Notes: generated from the sequence alone by a model not told the origin. Counted from the first letter of the stretch, positions 1 to 9,126 are shown. The stretch is DNA of 64,000 nucleotides from Bacteroidales bacterium UBA4333 (GCA_002394335.1 DGTP01000016.1:62001-126000); one strand, 5' to 3'. Numbers and translations: made by a program.

Positions 1-1114
1 CGTATTCATCTACATTGGAGTCCAGTACTTCGCTCAGCCAGCGCTGCTCACCGGTCTTGGTGTTGAGGATCATGAGCCGGTTCTCATCGCTTTCATAACC
101 GTCATGCTCCATCGAGAGCCATGCAATCCATTCGCCTGAAGGTGAATAAGCGGGATTGGTATCGTAGCCCTTGTTGGACTCGGTGATATTACGCTCGTCA
201 GAAAGCACCGGGCTGTCTTCTTTCGACTTCTGATTTTCAACTTTAATAAGGTATATATCGCTGTTGGTGGATACGGCATAATCTATGCCGGTCTTTTTGC
301 GGCAGGTATAGGCTATCTCTCCGTTATTGGGATTCCATGCCAGCTGCTCAATACCTCCGAAGGGTTTCATGGGACTTTCGTATGCCGTGTTCGCCAGAAT
401 ATTGACACCCGTTCCAAGTTTGACGGACTTGATACGCTCGCTTCTGCCACGTTTGAGTTCTACGGTATAAACAAAAGGCTGGGGAGCCGTCTCTGTCCAT
501 TCGTCCCAATGCTTATACATGAGGTCTTCGTGTGCATGACCCGTAGCCAGCGGCAGGTCGGGATATCGGTCTGCTGTAGAGGGTACGGTCTTGACTTGGT
601 GAACGAGCACCACCCGGTCACGCATCGGCGAGAAGAGGAATCCGTCGATTTCGTGTTGCGCCTCGGCAGAAGGCACGCTGTATTTGACCTCAATATCATC
701 GCCGTCTTGACGGAGAAAGAGTTTTCCGTCGCGCAAGTAGGCAAGGACTCCGCTGTCACCGAACCATGCGGGATCCGAACCCACAAATTCGTCAATCACT
801 TGCAGTCCTTTTTCTTCGCCTTCAGAATCCGACTCGCAGATACGAATCCAAGTTGTGGAGCGGTTTTCTGCTACACTGTAATAACTGACGGTATAAGCCA
901 CCAAACCGGTCTCTATATCGGTCTTCACAGCACCGATACGCCCCATTGCCCAGAGGGCTTCCGGCGTTATTCTGCCGCCTTTGATCTGGATCTGCGGCTT
1001 CTCTATGGGGGATTTTTTGGCACTCTTACCGGCGGAAAGGGTACCGTCGCTTGAGCAACTGGCACCGGCTATAGCTAAGGATGCTATCATACACATAGTG
1101 ATTATTTTCTTCAT
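1..1114 (-). CDS. S9-family serine peptidase (DPP5-like), N-terminal part
   Basis: First 371 codons of a secreted S9 peptidase; the gene runs off the left edge, so the alpha/beta-hydrolase domain with the Ser-Asp-His triad is not in view. Seen: a hydrophobic leader ending in Cys20 (AGASC), compatible with a lipoprotein although the lipobox is not ideal; then WD40-like beta-propeller blades with the family phrases LMYKHWDEWTE (residues 198-208) and YSPSGEWIAWLSMEHD. The start is the ATG at 1114, about 30 bases downstream of a good Bacteroidetes -7 box. Known of the family: such enzymes trim di- or oligopeptides from protein fragments in the periplasm or at the cell surface. It is divergent from ddh and shares a 127-base promoter region with it. 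Family assignment is secure; the DPP5 subtype is likely but rests on the propeller only. Confidence 0.85.
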   Translation of the reverse strand, partial: MKKIITMCMIASLAIAGASCSSDGTLSAGKSAKKSPIEKPQIQIKGGRITPEALWAMGRIGAVKTDIETGLVAYTVSYYSVAENRSTTWIRICESDSEGEEKGLQVIDEFVGSDPAWFGDSGVLAYLRDGKLFLRQDGDDIEVKYSVPSAEAQHEIDGFLFSPMRDRVVLVHQVKTVPSTADRYPDLPLATGHAHEDLMYKHWDEWTETAPQPFVYTVELKRGRSERIKSVKLGTGVNILANTAYESPMKPFGGIEQLAWNPNNGEIAYTCRKKTGIDYAVSTNSDIYLIKVENQKSKEDSPVLSDERNITESNKGYDTNPAYSPSGEWIAWLSMEHDGYESDENRLMILNTKTGEQRWLSEVLDSNVDEY

Positions 1115-1144
1115 ATGGATAAAAGGATTACAAAATTTTGGCTG

Positions 1145-1176
1145 CAAAGATACGCTTTTTTTTGCATATATGCAAA
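1145..1176 (-). promoter_or_regulatory. Promoter for the S9 peptidase gene
   Basis: Read leftward: TTTG (1176-1173), 20 bases, TATCTTTG (1152-1145), the Bacteroidetes housekeeping consensus. The -33 box lies in a perfect 16-bp palindrome, TTTGCATATATGCAAA (1161-1176). Confidence 0.8.
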
Positions 1177-1181
1177 TTTTA

Positions 1182-1213
1182 TTTGTGTAATTCAATTTTT
1201 TTTTGTACCTTTG
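1182..1213 (+). promoter_or_regulatory. Promoter for the ddh operon
   Basis: TTTG (1182-1185), 20 bases, TACCTTTG (1206-1213), 28 bases before the ddh ATG. Divergent from, and not overlapping, the S9 peptidase promoter. Confidence 0.8.
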
Positions 1214-1241
1214 CGCCGTCAATTGTCAAAAATTATAAAAA

Positions 1242-2117
1242 ATGAAAGTAGCAGTATTAGGCTATGGCAACATAGGTCGCGCTGCAGAGCAGGCGATCTT
1301 GTCCGCTCCTGATATGGAGTTAGCCGGTATTTTTCACCATGATGAGGTGAACGGGAAAATGGTGCAAGACCGGATGGTAGATCAAGTAGATGTCGTGCTG
1401 CTGTGTACCCCCACTCGTGAGGTACCGCAGTTTGCAGAGCTGTTTGCTCGGTATGGCATTCCCACGGTGGATAGTTTTGATATTCATGGACGTATCTATG
1501 ACCTCCGTGAACAGCTGTCGGGCGTTTGTGAAGCGCACCGCTCGCTTAGTATTATTTCCGCCGGTTGGGATCCCGGTACGGATTCTGTGGTGCGAGCACT
1601 GTTGATGGCGATGGCGCCGAAAGGGTTGAGTTATACCGATTTCGGTCCTGGTAGGTCGATGGGGCACACTGTAGCCGCTAAGGCGGTAAAGGGGGTCAAG
1701 AATGCTCTGTCGATGACTATTCCGCTCGGTACCGGCATACATCGCCGGATGGTATATGTCGAATTGGAAGAGGGGGCTGATTTCAAGACCGTCGAGGCTG
1801 CACTCCTTGCGGATGACTATTTTGCACACGATGAGACCCACGTGATTCCTGTAGAGAGTGTGGATGCACTCAACAGCACTGCTCACGGCGTCCACCTGAC
1901 CCGCTCCGGAGTGTCTGGTTCGACACACAACCAACGGTTTGAATTCAATATGGAAATCGATAATCCAGCCCTTACAGGACAGGTCATGGTGAGCTGCGCG
2001 CGCGCTGCTTATCGGATGCAGCAGCGTGGTGAGTACGGCTGCCGCACGATGATCGAACTCCGTCCGATAGACCTCCTTCCGGGAGAAACAGAAACCCTGA
2101 TTAAAACCTTGGTATAA
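1242..2117 (+). CDS. ddh: meso-diaminopimelate D-dehydrogenase
   Basis: NADPH-dependent enzyme that reductively aminates tetrahydrodipicolinate to meso-diaminopimelate in one step (EC 1.4.1.16), supplying lysine and the peptidoglycan cross-linking residue; cytosolic. Seen: N-terminal Rossmann motif GYGNIG (residues 7-12), SAGWDPGTDS (106-115) and FGPGRSMGHT (134-143), which match the substrate-binding loops of the family; 291 residues, close to the usual 300-326. The ATG at 1242 is the first after the promoter. The stop codon overlaps the ATG of the next gene (TAATG), so the two are probably translationally coupled. Nothing is missing that would suggest loss of function. Confidence 0.93.
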   Translation: MKVAVLGYGNIGRAAEQAILSAPDMELAGIFHHDEVNGKMVQDRMVDQVDVVLLCTPTREVPQFAELFARYGIPTVDSFDIHGRIYDLREQLSGVCEAHRSLSIISAGWDPGTDSVVRALLMAMAPKGLSYTDFGPGRSMGHTVAAKAVKGVKNALSMTIPLGTGIHRRMVYVELEEGADFKTVEAALLADDYFAHDETHVIPVESVDALNSTAHGVHLTRSGVSGSTHNQRFEFNMEIDNPALTGQVMVSCARAAYRMQQRGEYGCRTMIELRPIDLLPGETETLIKTLV

Positions 2118-2494
2118 TGGAGACAAAAACGAAAATCATCATCGGCTCATGCGTCTCCGCCGTGCTGGTGATAGCAGTATATCTGTTCTTTAAGTTCGGC
2201 TTCGTTTATAGCGAGGGCGTCAACGAGGGAGACATCAACTATTTTCAGAAAGAGGGTTTTGTCTTCAAGACCTATGAGGGCAAAATGATTCAGACAGGAC
2301 TCAAATCCAAGACCACATCGGGTGCGGTGCAGTCGAACGAATTCCGCTTCTCGGTGGACGACGAGCGCGTGGCACAGAAAATAATGGAGGGCTCCAATAC
2401 CAATGTCAAACTCCATTGGCACCGATATCTGGGTACACTGCCTTGGCGCGGTAACAGCCAGTTCGTAGTGGACTCGGTCTATACTCAGCGATAA
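2117..2494 (+). CDS. Small single-pass membrane protein, conserved unknown
   Basis: A 125-residue protein with one hydrophobic helix near the N-terminus (about residues 7-25, IIIGSCVSAVLVIAVYLFF) followed by a soluble, probably periplasmic domain rich in charged residues and Trp (HWHRYLGTLPWRG). I do not recognise a characterised family; similar short proteins occur next to housekeeping genes in Bacteroidales and are sometimes mislabelled as 6-phosphogluconate dehydrogenase, for which nothing here gives support. It starts inside the ddh stop codon and ends 24 bases before the likely start of the acyl-CoA ligase, so it belongs to the ddh operon. Confidence 0.75.
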   Translation: METKTKIIIGSCVSAVLVIAVYLFFKFGFVYSEGVNEGDINYFQKEGFVFKTYEGKMIQTGLKSKTTSGAVQSNEFRFSVDDERVAQKIMEGSNTNVKLHWHRYLGTLPWRGNSQFVVDSVYTQR

Positions 2495-2518
2495 TTGACC
2501 TTAAATATCTATACGCTT

Positions 2519-4195
2519 ATGATGACAGATGAACAATATAATTTTGTCAAGTATTTCGAGCGCTCTTTCCGCGAGCACTGGGACTTGGAGGCTGTTACCG
2601 ATTACGGCACCAATGTAACCTTGACTTACGGCCAATTGGCTATCAATATTGAGAAACTCCATATATTATTTAAGGAGTGCGGCATCAAGAAAAACGACAA
2701 GATTGCCGTCATGGGTAAAAATAACAGCAATTGGGTAGCTGTCTATCTGGCTACTATCACCTATGGCGCTATCATCGTGCCGATCCTGCAGGATTTCCGT
2801 GCCAATGATGCCATTCATATTATCAACCACTCGGAGAGCAAACTGCTCTTTATCAGTGATATCAACTGGGAGGGGATTGACCTCGACCAGATTCCCAAGA
2901 TCAAAGCTACAGTATCGCTCAACGACTGGCATCCGATCTCGCTGGCGTTAGACTCCGAGAAAATCAACTACGATGCCATCGCGCAGAAGTTCAAAGAGAA
3001 ACACCCGGAAGGCTATTGGGCAAAAGACGTGCATTTCGACGACCGCCCCAATAGCGAGATCGGTAGTATCAATTATACCTCCGGTACAACCGGATTTAGC
3101 AAAGGCGTCATCACCCCGCTTAACGCTTTGGCAGGTAACGTGCGCTACGGATTGGAGAGCGGTATCGCTTTCAAGGGTTCGCGGTTCGTCACCTTCCTGC
3201 CGCTGGCGCACGCCTACGGTTGTGCTTTCGACTTCTTGGCATGCTTGGCTGCTGGCGGACACACTTGGCTTGTGGGGCGTACACCGGCACCGAAAATTCT
3301 GCTCAAGGCTTTCTCAGAGGTCAAACCGACCGTCATCCTCTCTGTGCCGCTGATTCTGGAAAAGATTTACAAGAAGATGATTGTGCCCCAGATTCAGAAA
3401 CCGCCTGTAAGCTGGGTGCTCAAGGTTCCCCTTTTGGACGAGGTGGTGCTGGCTAAGATCCGTGAACAGCTGGTACAGGCCTTCGGAGGCGAGTTTAGCC
3501 AAATGATTATTGGCGGCGCTCCGCTTAACCCGGAAGTAGAGGCATTCCTCTACCGCATCAAATTCCCTGTTTCCGTGGGGTATGGTATGACCGAGTGCGC
3601 ACCGCTGATTTGCTATACGCCGATCAACGAAGGTCCGAGAAAATTCTCCTGTGGCCGTCCGTTGCCGGGATTGATGGAGGTGAAGATCCTTGACCCGAAC
3701 AGCGAAGGTATCGGCGAGGTAGTTGTTCGCGGCGAGAACACCATGACCGGATATTACAAGAATCCACAAGTGACCAAAGAGTCTTTCACCAAGGACGGCT
3801 GGCTTCGTACCGGCGATCTGGGTACGATAGACGAAGACGGTTTTCTTTATATCAAAGGCCGCTGTAAGACCATGCTCCTTGGACCTTCCGGACAGAATAT
3901 CTACCCTGAGGAGATTGAGGCGAAGATCAACAATATGCCTTATGTACTCGAGTCGCTCGTTCTCCAGCAGGAGGACACTCGTCTCGTGGCACTCGTCTGC
4001 CCGGATTACAACGAGGTCGATGCCGGCGGTTTGACACGCGAACAGCTGGAGGAGCAGATGGAGGAGGCACGCAAGCAGGTGAATGCCGAACTGGCAGCCT
4101 ATGAGCAGATAGCCATCGTCAAACTCTATCCTCATGAGTTTGAGAAGACACCTAAGAAGTCTATCAAACGCTTCCTCTATACCAATATGGTATGA
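2519..4195 (+). CDS. Long-chain fatty acid-CoA ligase (AMP-binding)
   Basis: ATP-dependent acyl-activating enzyme: fatty acid plus ATP gives acyl-AMP, then acyl-CoA; cytosolic or membrane-associated. Seen: the P-loop-like AMP-binding motif YTSGTTGFSKG (about residue 186), GYGMTECAP (about 353), the adenylate motif GWLRTGDLG (about 427) followed by GFLYIKGRCK, and the C-terminal catalytic lysine region KTPKKSIKRF. About 558 residues, normal for the class. A TTG at 2495 extends the frame, but two adjacent ATGs at 2519 and 2522 (MMTDEQYNF) are more likely starts. It follows the small membrane protein closely and precedes coaX. Substrate chain length cannot be told from sequence; the class call is firm. 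Confidence 0.9.
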   Translation: MMTDEQYNFVKYFERSFREHWDLEAVTDYGTNVTLTYGQLAINIEKLHILFKECGIKKNDKIAVMGKNNSNWVAVYLATITYGAIIVPILQDFRANDAIHIINHSESKLLFISDINWEGIDLDQIPKIKATVSLNDWHPISLALDSEKINYDAIAQKFKEKHPEGYWAKDVHFDDRPNSEIGSINYTSGTTGFSKGVITPLNALAGNVRYGLESGIAFKGSRFVTFLPLAHAYGCAFDFLACLAAGGHTWLVGRTPAPKILLKAFSEVKPTVILSVPLILEKIYKKMIVPQIQKPPVSWVLKVPLLDEVVLAKIREQLVQAFGGEFSQMIIGGAPLNPEVEAFLYRIKFPVSVGYGMTECAPLICYTPINEGPRKFSCGRPLPGLMEVKILDPNSEGIGEVVVRGENTMTGYYKNPQVTKESFTKDGWLRTGDLGTIDEDGFLYIKGRCKTMLLGPSGQNIYPEEIEAKINNMPYVLESLVLQQEDTRLVALVCPDYNEVDAGGLTREQLEEQMEEARKQVNAELAAYEQIAIVKLYPHEFEKTPKKSIKRFLYTNMV

Positions 4196-4203
4196 CAAAT
4201 ACC

Positions 4204-4245
4204 CAAATGCTAAATGACTAGATGGTAAATGCTTAAATGGTAAAT
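4204..4245 (+). repeat. Short imperfect TAAATG repeats before coaX
   Basis: The gap between the ligase and coaX consists of degenerate repeats of a TAAATG-containing unit (four units), which run into the coaX start codon. The repeats offer several out-of-frame ATGs close to the true start. Probably slippage-derived filler. Confidence 0.5.
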
Positions 4246-4995
4246 GTCTTGAATCTTTGCATTGATCAGGGAAATAGTCGTACCAAGGTGGCGCTCTGTA
4301 TGAATGGCAGAATTACGCACCACTTTATCTATAAGTCGTTCGCGTCTTCGGATGTCGAACGACTGTTTGATCTCTATCCTGTTACCGATTCAATTATCTC
4401 CTCGGTGGTGAATATTGAGCCGGCGGTGGTGAACACTTTGCATCGTCTCAGCCGCCGGTTTGTGCTCTTTGATCATCAGACACCGGTGCCAATTACCAAT
4501 GCCTATGACACGCCGGAGACGCTTGGCCAGGATCGTCTGGCTGCCGCTGTAGGGGCTAAATTCCTCTCGCCCGACGAGAACCTGCTTATCATTGATGCAG
4601 GTTCGGCTATCACCTATGATTTTGTCTCGGCGGACGGCATCTACAAAGGGGGGAATATTGCGCCCGGTATTAAGATGCGCTTTACCATGCTCAAGCAGAT
4701 GACCAAGAAACTGCCGATGGTCGAGGCGGACGAGAATGACTTGTTGCCGCTTTTCGGTTCTAACACGCGCGATGCCATCGCTGCCGGTGTGATACGGGGA
4801 GTGGCTTACGAAGCCAAAGGGTATATGAGAACCCTCAGCAAAAGGGTGGAGCACTTCCGGACATACCTCACAGGGGGAAATGCACCTTATATATTACGTA
4901 ACGTGCGCGAGCCGCAACTGGAAATACCGGCTATCAGATACGAGAAACATTTGGTATTGATAGGTTTGAATTGCATTTTGGAGCATAATAAATAA
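4237..4995 (+). CDS. coaX: Type III pantothenate kinase
   Basis: Phosphorylates pantothenate, the first committed step of coenzyme A synthesis (EC 2.7.1.33); cytosolic. Type III enzymes belong to the ASKHA fold. Seen: the N-terminal phosphate loop DQGNSRTK (residues 10-17), the second motif DAGSAITYD (about residue 120), GGNIAPGIKMR shortly after, and LTGGNA near the C-terminus; 252 residues, normal length. The ATG at 4237 fits the family N-terminus. In Bacteroidales coaX commonly heads a cluster with an outer-membrane barrel, a TPR protein and lptC, exactly as here. A new promoter follows at 5011, so the downstream genes can also be expressed separately. Confidence 0.93.
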   Translation: MVNVLNLCIDQGNSRTKVALCMNGRITHHFIYKSFASSDVERLFDLYPVTDSIISSVVNIEPAVVNTLHRLSRRFVLFDHQTPVPITNAYDTPETLGQDRLAAAVGAKFLSPDENLLIIDAGSAITYDFVSADGIYKGGNIAPGIKMRFTMLKQMTKKLPMVEADENDLLPLFGSNTRDAIAAGVIRGVAYEAKGYMRTLSKRVEHFRTYLTGGNAPYILRNVREPQLEIPAIRYEKHLVLIGLNCILEHNK

Positions 4996-5010
4996 AAAAT
5001 GGCACAAAAA

Positions 5011-5042
5011 TTTGTGTATGTCCAAAAAAAATACTAATTTTG
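5011..5042 (+). promoter_or_regulatory. Promoter for the outer-membrane barrel gene
   Basis: TTTG (5011-5014) within TTTGTGTATGTC, 20 bases, TAATTTTG (5035-5042); the gene's ATG follows 10 bases later, so the leader is very short. Confidence 0.8.
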
Positions 5043-5051
5043 TAGCCTGAA

Positions 5052-6284
5052 ATGAAGTGGAATACTAAAAAATCTGTCATAATAGCCCTTTTGGTGATTT
5101 CGGCGCCGGCTGTTCTGGCGCAAAATCAGACATCTTCTCCGATGTCGGCTTTCGCGTATGGCGATCTCAATGATAATACCCCAAATACCTACCGGGCAAT
5201 GGGTGGCGTAAGTGTCGGAATGCGGAACAACAAGGTGATCAACCCCGCTCAGCCGGCTTCTTATACCTCCTGCGACAGCCTGACATTCATGTTCGATATA
5301 GCTGCTTCCGCCATGTGGTCCAGATACAGCGATGCGGCGGGAATGCGCAATAGGGCGAATGGTAACTTGGAGTATATCTCCCTTCAGTTCCCTCTCTACA
5401 AACGGTATATAGCCTTTTCGGCAGGTGTGTTGCCCTATAGTTCGGTGGGCTATGATATCAGTGTGTCAGATTCTATAAACTCCGATTATCATTTCACCAA
5501 ATCCTACACCGGTACCGGTGGTATCAGTGAGGTCTATGGTGGTCTTGGATTTAATCTCTGGAACTGGGTGGCTGTTGGCGCGAACATCTATTATATGTTC
5601 GGGGATATTGAGCACACTCGTTCGCTGACTTTCTCCGAGGCTGGTCTCCATACTACAATCCAGGACCAGATCATGGAAGTCAGCTCCCTCCGTTTCCGCT
5701 ATGGACTGCAGCTCTTCCACACTTTTGGTGACCACTCTTTTACCCTCGGTGGTATATTTGAAAACAAGATGAAACTACATAGCGACTATTATGAACTGGA
5801 GACGGCTGAGACCGACACCGTCGAAGTCTATGGAGGTCTCTTCCAGACGCCGATGGTTTATGGTGCCGGATTGAGTTATAACTGGGCTAACAGACTCACC
5901 TTGGCGCTTGATTTCCAGCGCCAGTGCATGTCCTCAGCGCTATACGGAGGACTGGAAGGCAGATACACGGGCTTGCAGGATCGTAACCGCTATGCCTTTG
6001 GTATGGAATACCGCCATAATCCTGCCGGCCGCCGCTATGTGGATCGCGTAATGTGGCGCTGCGGCTTGACAGTGGCTGACGAGTACCATGTTACCATACC
6101 AGACAAAGCCTATACGGCTTCCGTCGGTGTAGGATTTCCGCTCCGCACTGCCGGAACGGTGATCAATACCACCCTCGAATACCAGCACAGAGGCTCGCGG
6201 GCTATCGGATTGGAGGACAACTCGCTGAGGCTGGTGATCAATGCTGCCGTGGCGGAGAACTGGTTCTTCAAACGCAAACTGTAG
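5052..6284 (+). CDS. Outer-membrane beta-barrel protein, unknown role
   Basis: A 410-residue protein with a signal peptide (MKWNTKKSVIIALLVISAPAVLA, cleavage before Gln24) and a body of alternating amphipathic strands rich in Tyr, Gly and aromatic residues ending in Leu, typical of outer-membrane barrels. The region after the signal peptide (SAFAYGDLNDNTPNTYRAMGG) resembles Bacteroidetes FadL/PorV-like barrels, which begin with a short plug-like segment. It lies between coaX and the TPR protein, a conserved neighbourhood that also includes lptC, but no direct link to LPS transport is shown. Barrel nature is fairly sure; the transported substrate, if any, is unknown. Confidence 0.75.
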   Translation: MKWNTKKSVIIALLVISAPAVLAQNQTSSPMSAFAYGDLNDNTPNTYRAMGGVSVGMRNNKVINPAQPASYTSCDSLTFMFDIAASAMWSRYSDAAGMRNRANGNLEYISLQFPLYKRYIAFSAGVLPYSSVGYDISVSDSINSDYHFTKSYTGTGGISEVYGGLGFNLWNWVAVGANIYYMFGDIEHTRSLTFSEAGLHTTIQDQIMEVSSLRFRYGLQLFHTFGDHSFTLGGIFENKMKLHSDYYELETAETDTVEVYGGLFQTPMVYGAGLSYNWANRLTLALDFQRQCMSSALYGGLEGRYTGLQDRNRYAFGMEYRHNPAGRRYVDRVMWRCGLTVADEYHVTIPDKAYTASVGVGFPLRTAGTVINTTLEYQHRGSRAIGLEDNSLRLVINAAVAENWFFKRKL

Positions 6285-6357
6285 TTTTGGCACGGTAATT
6301 GTATCGGAGCTTCATATACCCTGAGGAAAAGACTAAAACTCTAAAATAACAAATATT

Positions 6358-7758
6358 ATGAAATTCAAATCCTTATTAGTAATTGCTTTGGCTGCCGCTA
6401 TTCCGGCAATGGCTTGTGCCAAGAAGCCGAAGAAGTCCAAAGAGCCGGTTGTTCCGGTGGTAGTTAATCCGTATCTGGTTCCTCAAGAGGAGTGCGAGGA
6501 CTATTTCTCTTTGGAGCACGAGAGCTTGAAGAACAAAGACTACGAGACTGCTTACGAGCAGTGGATGACCGTTTTCACCACCTGCCCGGATATCCAGCGC
6601 CAGCTCTATACCGATGGCGCACGTATCCTGGAGGCGCTGTACAAGAAAGCCGGTGACAACGAGCAGGAGAAGATCCGCATCGCTAACCTGATCATGCAGA
6701 TGTACGACAAACGAATGCAGTATTTCGGTGACGACGAGCGCTATCCGATCTCTTATATCCTTTCCACCAAGGCTGTGGACTATAAGACTTACTTCGAGGG
6801 TACCGAGGCTTACAGCCGCGACACTGTTTATACTTGGCTGCACGAGGCAATGAAGCACGATCAGGCTTCGCCGTTCCTCGCTGCATTGGAAATGCTCTTT
6901 AATATGTCTTATGAGAACTATCAGGCTGATAAGACCAACCAGGAGAAGGCTGATCTCTTCGTCGAGGACTACAACAATGTTTTGGTGGGTTTGGCTATCC
7001 TTGTGGACGATACTACTTATGCTAACCGTGAGTTGGCAGGCCAGAAGAAAGATTGGTACGACCAGCAGTTTGCTCAATCCGGTGTGGCTGACTGCAGCAA
7101 ACTGGACGAACTCTATGGCAAGGTGGTGAAAGAGAACGCAGATGACTATTCGGTGCTCCGCCGTCTGGCTGCCCTCTACCGTCAGATGGACTGCGAGGAA
7201 TCGCCTGTCTATGCCGAGGCTATTGCACAGATGAAACGCCTCCGCCCGGCTGAGTCCTACGGTTCCGGTTCGGCTAATATGGCTAAACGCTGCCTCAAGA
7301 ACAAGGATTATCAGGGTGCTATCGCTAACTTCAAGAAAGCCCTCACAGAGACCTCTTCCGCTACCGATAAGGCAGACTATCTCTTCCTCATCGCACAGTG
7401 CTACTACGCTTCCAGAAGCTATTCTACCGCTGTCGATTATGCCAAGCAGTCGCTGGGCGTAAAGCCGGGGCAGGGACGATGCTATATGCTCATCGGTAAC
7501 TGCTATGCTGCCGCCAAACCTTATCCGGGTAATACCGCTAAGGACAAGATTCTCAACAAGACTGTCTTCTGGGCTGCTTGTGACATGTTCGAGCGCGCTA
7601 AATCAGATCCTTCTACAGCAAGTAAGGCTGCTTCCGCTATCGCTACTTACAGCAAGTATTTCCCATCCAAAGAGGAGCGCTTCGACCTCCCGAAAGAGTT
7701 CAAAGGATCGACCTTCTTTGTCGGCGGTTGGGTGAATGTAACTACACGTATCCGTTAA
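6358..7758 (+). CDS. Exported TPR protein, probable lipoprotein
   Basis: 466 residues. A short hydrophobic leader ends in AMAC (Cys20), followed by a lysine-rich linker (KKPKKSKE), so it is probably a periplasmic lipoprotein. The body is helical. Tetratricopeptide-like repeats are clearest at about residues 305-385 (the segments around NKDYQGAIANFKKAL and SRSYSTAVDYAKQSL). TPR domains bind other proteins; partner unknown. It sits between the barrel protein and lptC, 10 bases before lptC, and is probably co-transcribed with both. A role in envelope assembly is inferred from neighbours only. Confidence 0.8.
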   Translation: MKFKSLLVIALAAAIPAMACAKKPKKSKEPVVPVVVNPYLVPQEECEDYFSLEHESLKNKDYETAYEQWMTVFTTCPDIQRQLYTDGARILEALYKKAGDNEQEKIRIANLIMQMYDKRMQYFGDDERYPISYILSTKAVDYKTYFEGTEAYSRDTVYTWLHEAMKHDQASPFLAALEMLFNMSYENYQADKTNQEKADLFVEDYNNVLVGLAILVDDTTYANRELAGQKKDWYDQQFAQSGVADCSKLDELYGKVVKENADDYSVLRRLAALYRQMDCEESPVYAEAIAQMKRLRPAESYGSGSANMAKRCLKNKDYQGAIANFKKALTETSSATDKADYLFLIAQCYYASRSYSTAVDYAKQSLGVKPGQGRCYMLIGNCYAAAKPYPGNTAKDKILNKTVFWAACDMFERAKSDPSTASKAASAIATYSKYFPSKEERFDLPKEFKGSTFFVGGWVNVTTRIR

Positions 7759-7768
7759 AATATACCTC

Positions 7769-8332
7769 ATGACGCGTCAAGGTCGTCATATAGGCTTGCT
7801 TCTCGTCATCGTCAGTTTCCTGCTGGCGATGACGAGTTGTGAACACCATGACCCTCGGTTCACCACCTCGGCTGTCGAGGATAGGGCCGCTATCCCCGTA
7901 CTGGAGGTGCACCAGGTGACGACTCTTATCTCTGACTCCGGTGTCACGCGCTATCGCATCTCTGCACCGCAATGGCTTGTCTATGACAAGGCAACGCCCC
8001 CTTACTGGGATTTCCCGAAAGGCATTCTTTTGGAGCAGTTCGATGCCGGACTCAAGGTCGAGGCTTCGCTCCGTGCCGACTATGCTTATTATGACGAAGA
8101 GGCGCAGCTTTGGCGGCTGCGTGGTCACGTAAGGGCAAAGAACAAAGCCGGAGACAAGTTTATAACCGAAGAACTCTTTTGGGAGCAGAAGACCGAGCGG
8201 ATCTATTCCGATTCGGCGATAGCTATCCGGCAGCAGCAGACCGTCATCCGGGGAAAAGGCTTTGACGCAAACCAGAATATGACACAGTACACCATTCGTG
8301 AGACCAATGGTGTTATACCAGTGAAAGATTAA
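7769..8332 (+). CDS. lptC: LPS export protein LptC
   Basis: Bitopic or lipid-anchored component of the Lpt bridge that hands lipopolysaccharide from the inner-membrane ABC transporter to LptA and LptD. Seen: hydrophobic leader ending in a lipobox (AMTSC, about Cys24), then the beta-jellyroll with the family features YRISAPQWLVYD, FPKGILLEQFD and a late section (RIYSDSAIAIRQQQTVIRGK) typical of LptC/OstA repeats; 187 residues, normal. The partner lptD is in this window at about 32-34.9 kb. The stop codon overlaps the ATG of fabG (TAATG). Confidence 0.88.
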   Translation: MTRQGRHIGLLLVIVSFLLAMTSCEHHDPRFTTSAVEDRAAIPVLEVHQVTTLISDSGVTRYRISAPQWLVYDKATPPYWDFPKGILLEQFDAGLKVEASLRADYAYYDEEAQLWRLRGHVRAKNKAGDKFITEELFWEQKTERIYSDSAIAIRQQQTVIRGKGFDANQNMTQYTIRETNGVIPVKD

Positions 8333-9078
8333 TGACTATGTTGTTAGAATCGAAAACAGCCTTGATCACGGGGGCAGCCCGCGGAATAGGCAAACAGATA
8401 GCTTTGGCGTTTGCACGGGAAGGGTGTAATATCGCCTTCACCGATCTGGAACTCAACGACGCTTGTGTTGAGACCTCCAACCAACTCAAAGCCCTTGGCG
8501 TCAAGGTGCAGGCTTATGCCTCCAATGCCGCTGATTTTGATGCGGCACACGCCGTGGTGGATGACGTCCTGAAGGATTTCGGCAGGATTGACATCCTTGT
8601 TAATAACGCGGGAATCACGCGCGATACGCTCCTTATGCGCATGAGCGAGGAGCAGTGGGATCAGGTCATTGCGGTCAACCTCAAGTCGGCATTCAACTTC
8701 ACACACGCCGTGACGCCTGTGATGATGCGTCAGCGTAGCGGATCTATTATCTCGCTCAGTTCGGTGGTGGGGATCAACGGCAATGCCGGACAAACCAACT
8801 ATGCGGCTTCGAAGGCGGGTATCATCGCCCTGACTAAATCCGTGGCTAAGGAGCTCGGAGGGCGTGGCGTGCGTGCGAATGCTATTGCTCCGGGATTTAT
8901 CTTGACCGATATGACAAAGGCGTTACCCGAAGACACCCTCAAGCAGTTTGTCTCTCTCATTCCGATGCGAAGGGGTGGGGAGCCCGAAGAGGTGGCTAAG
9001 GTGGCACTGTTCCTGGCGTCGGATCTGGCTTCGTATGTGTCTGGACAAGTGATCCAAGTCAACGGTGCAATGGCATAA
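8332..9078 (+). CDS. fabG: 3-oxoacyl-[acyl-carrier-protein] reductase
   Basis: NADPH-dependent short-chain dehydrogenase that reduces 3-oxoacyl-ACP in fatty-acid elongation (EC 1.1.1.100). Seen: the cofactor loop TGAARGIG (about residues 14-21), NNAG (about 91), catalytic Ser in ISLSSVVG and the Tyr-Lys pair in NYAASK, and the C-terminal motif ending SGQVIQVNGAMA; 248 residues, standard. Two starts are possible: ATG at 8332, coupled to the lptC stop, or ATG at 8338 (MLLESKTALITG), which matches the usual family N-terminus better. Other SDR functions cannot be fully excluded, but motif agreement and length favour FabG. Confidence 0.88.
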   Translation: MTMLLESKTALITGAARGIGKQIALAFAREGCNIAFTDLELNDACVETSNQLKALGVKVQAYASNAADFDAAHAVVDDVLKDFGRIDILVNNAGITRDTLLMRMSEEQWDQVIAVNLKSAFNFTHAVTPVMMRQRSGSIISLSSVVGINGNAGQTNYAASKAGIIALTKSVAKELGGRGVRANAIAPGFILTDMTKALPEDTLKQFVSLIPMRRGGEPEEVAKVALFLASDLASYVSGQVIQVNGAMA

Positions 9079-9094
9079 TTCTGCCGTTTGCTCC

Positions 9095-9126
9095 TGAATT
9101 TTTCGAACGCTCTGTTCAAAAATTCA
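9095..9126 (+). terminator. AT-rich hairpin after fabG
   Basis: TGAATTTTTCGAAC, loop GCTCT, GTTCAAAAATTCA: a 13-bp stem with one bulge 17 bases after the fabG stop. No following T-run, so termination strength is uncertain. Confidence 0.5.

Noticed and set aside
2117..2494. 6-phosphogluconate dehydrogenase
   Set aside because: The protein is 125 residues with a membrane anchor and has no Rossmann motif; such a label would be an annotation carry-over.
4204..4245. Short gene or attenuator before coaX
   Set aside because: Only degenerate TAAATG repeats without a stable hairpin or a sensible frame.
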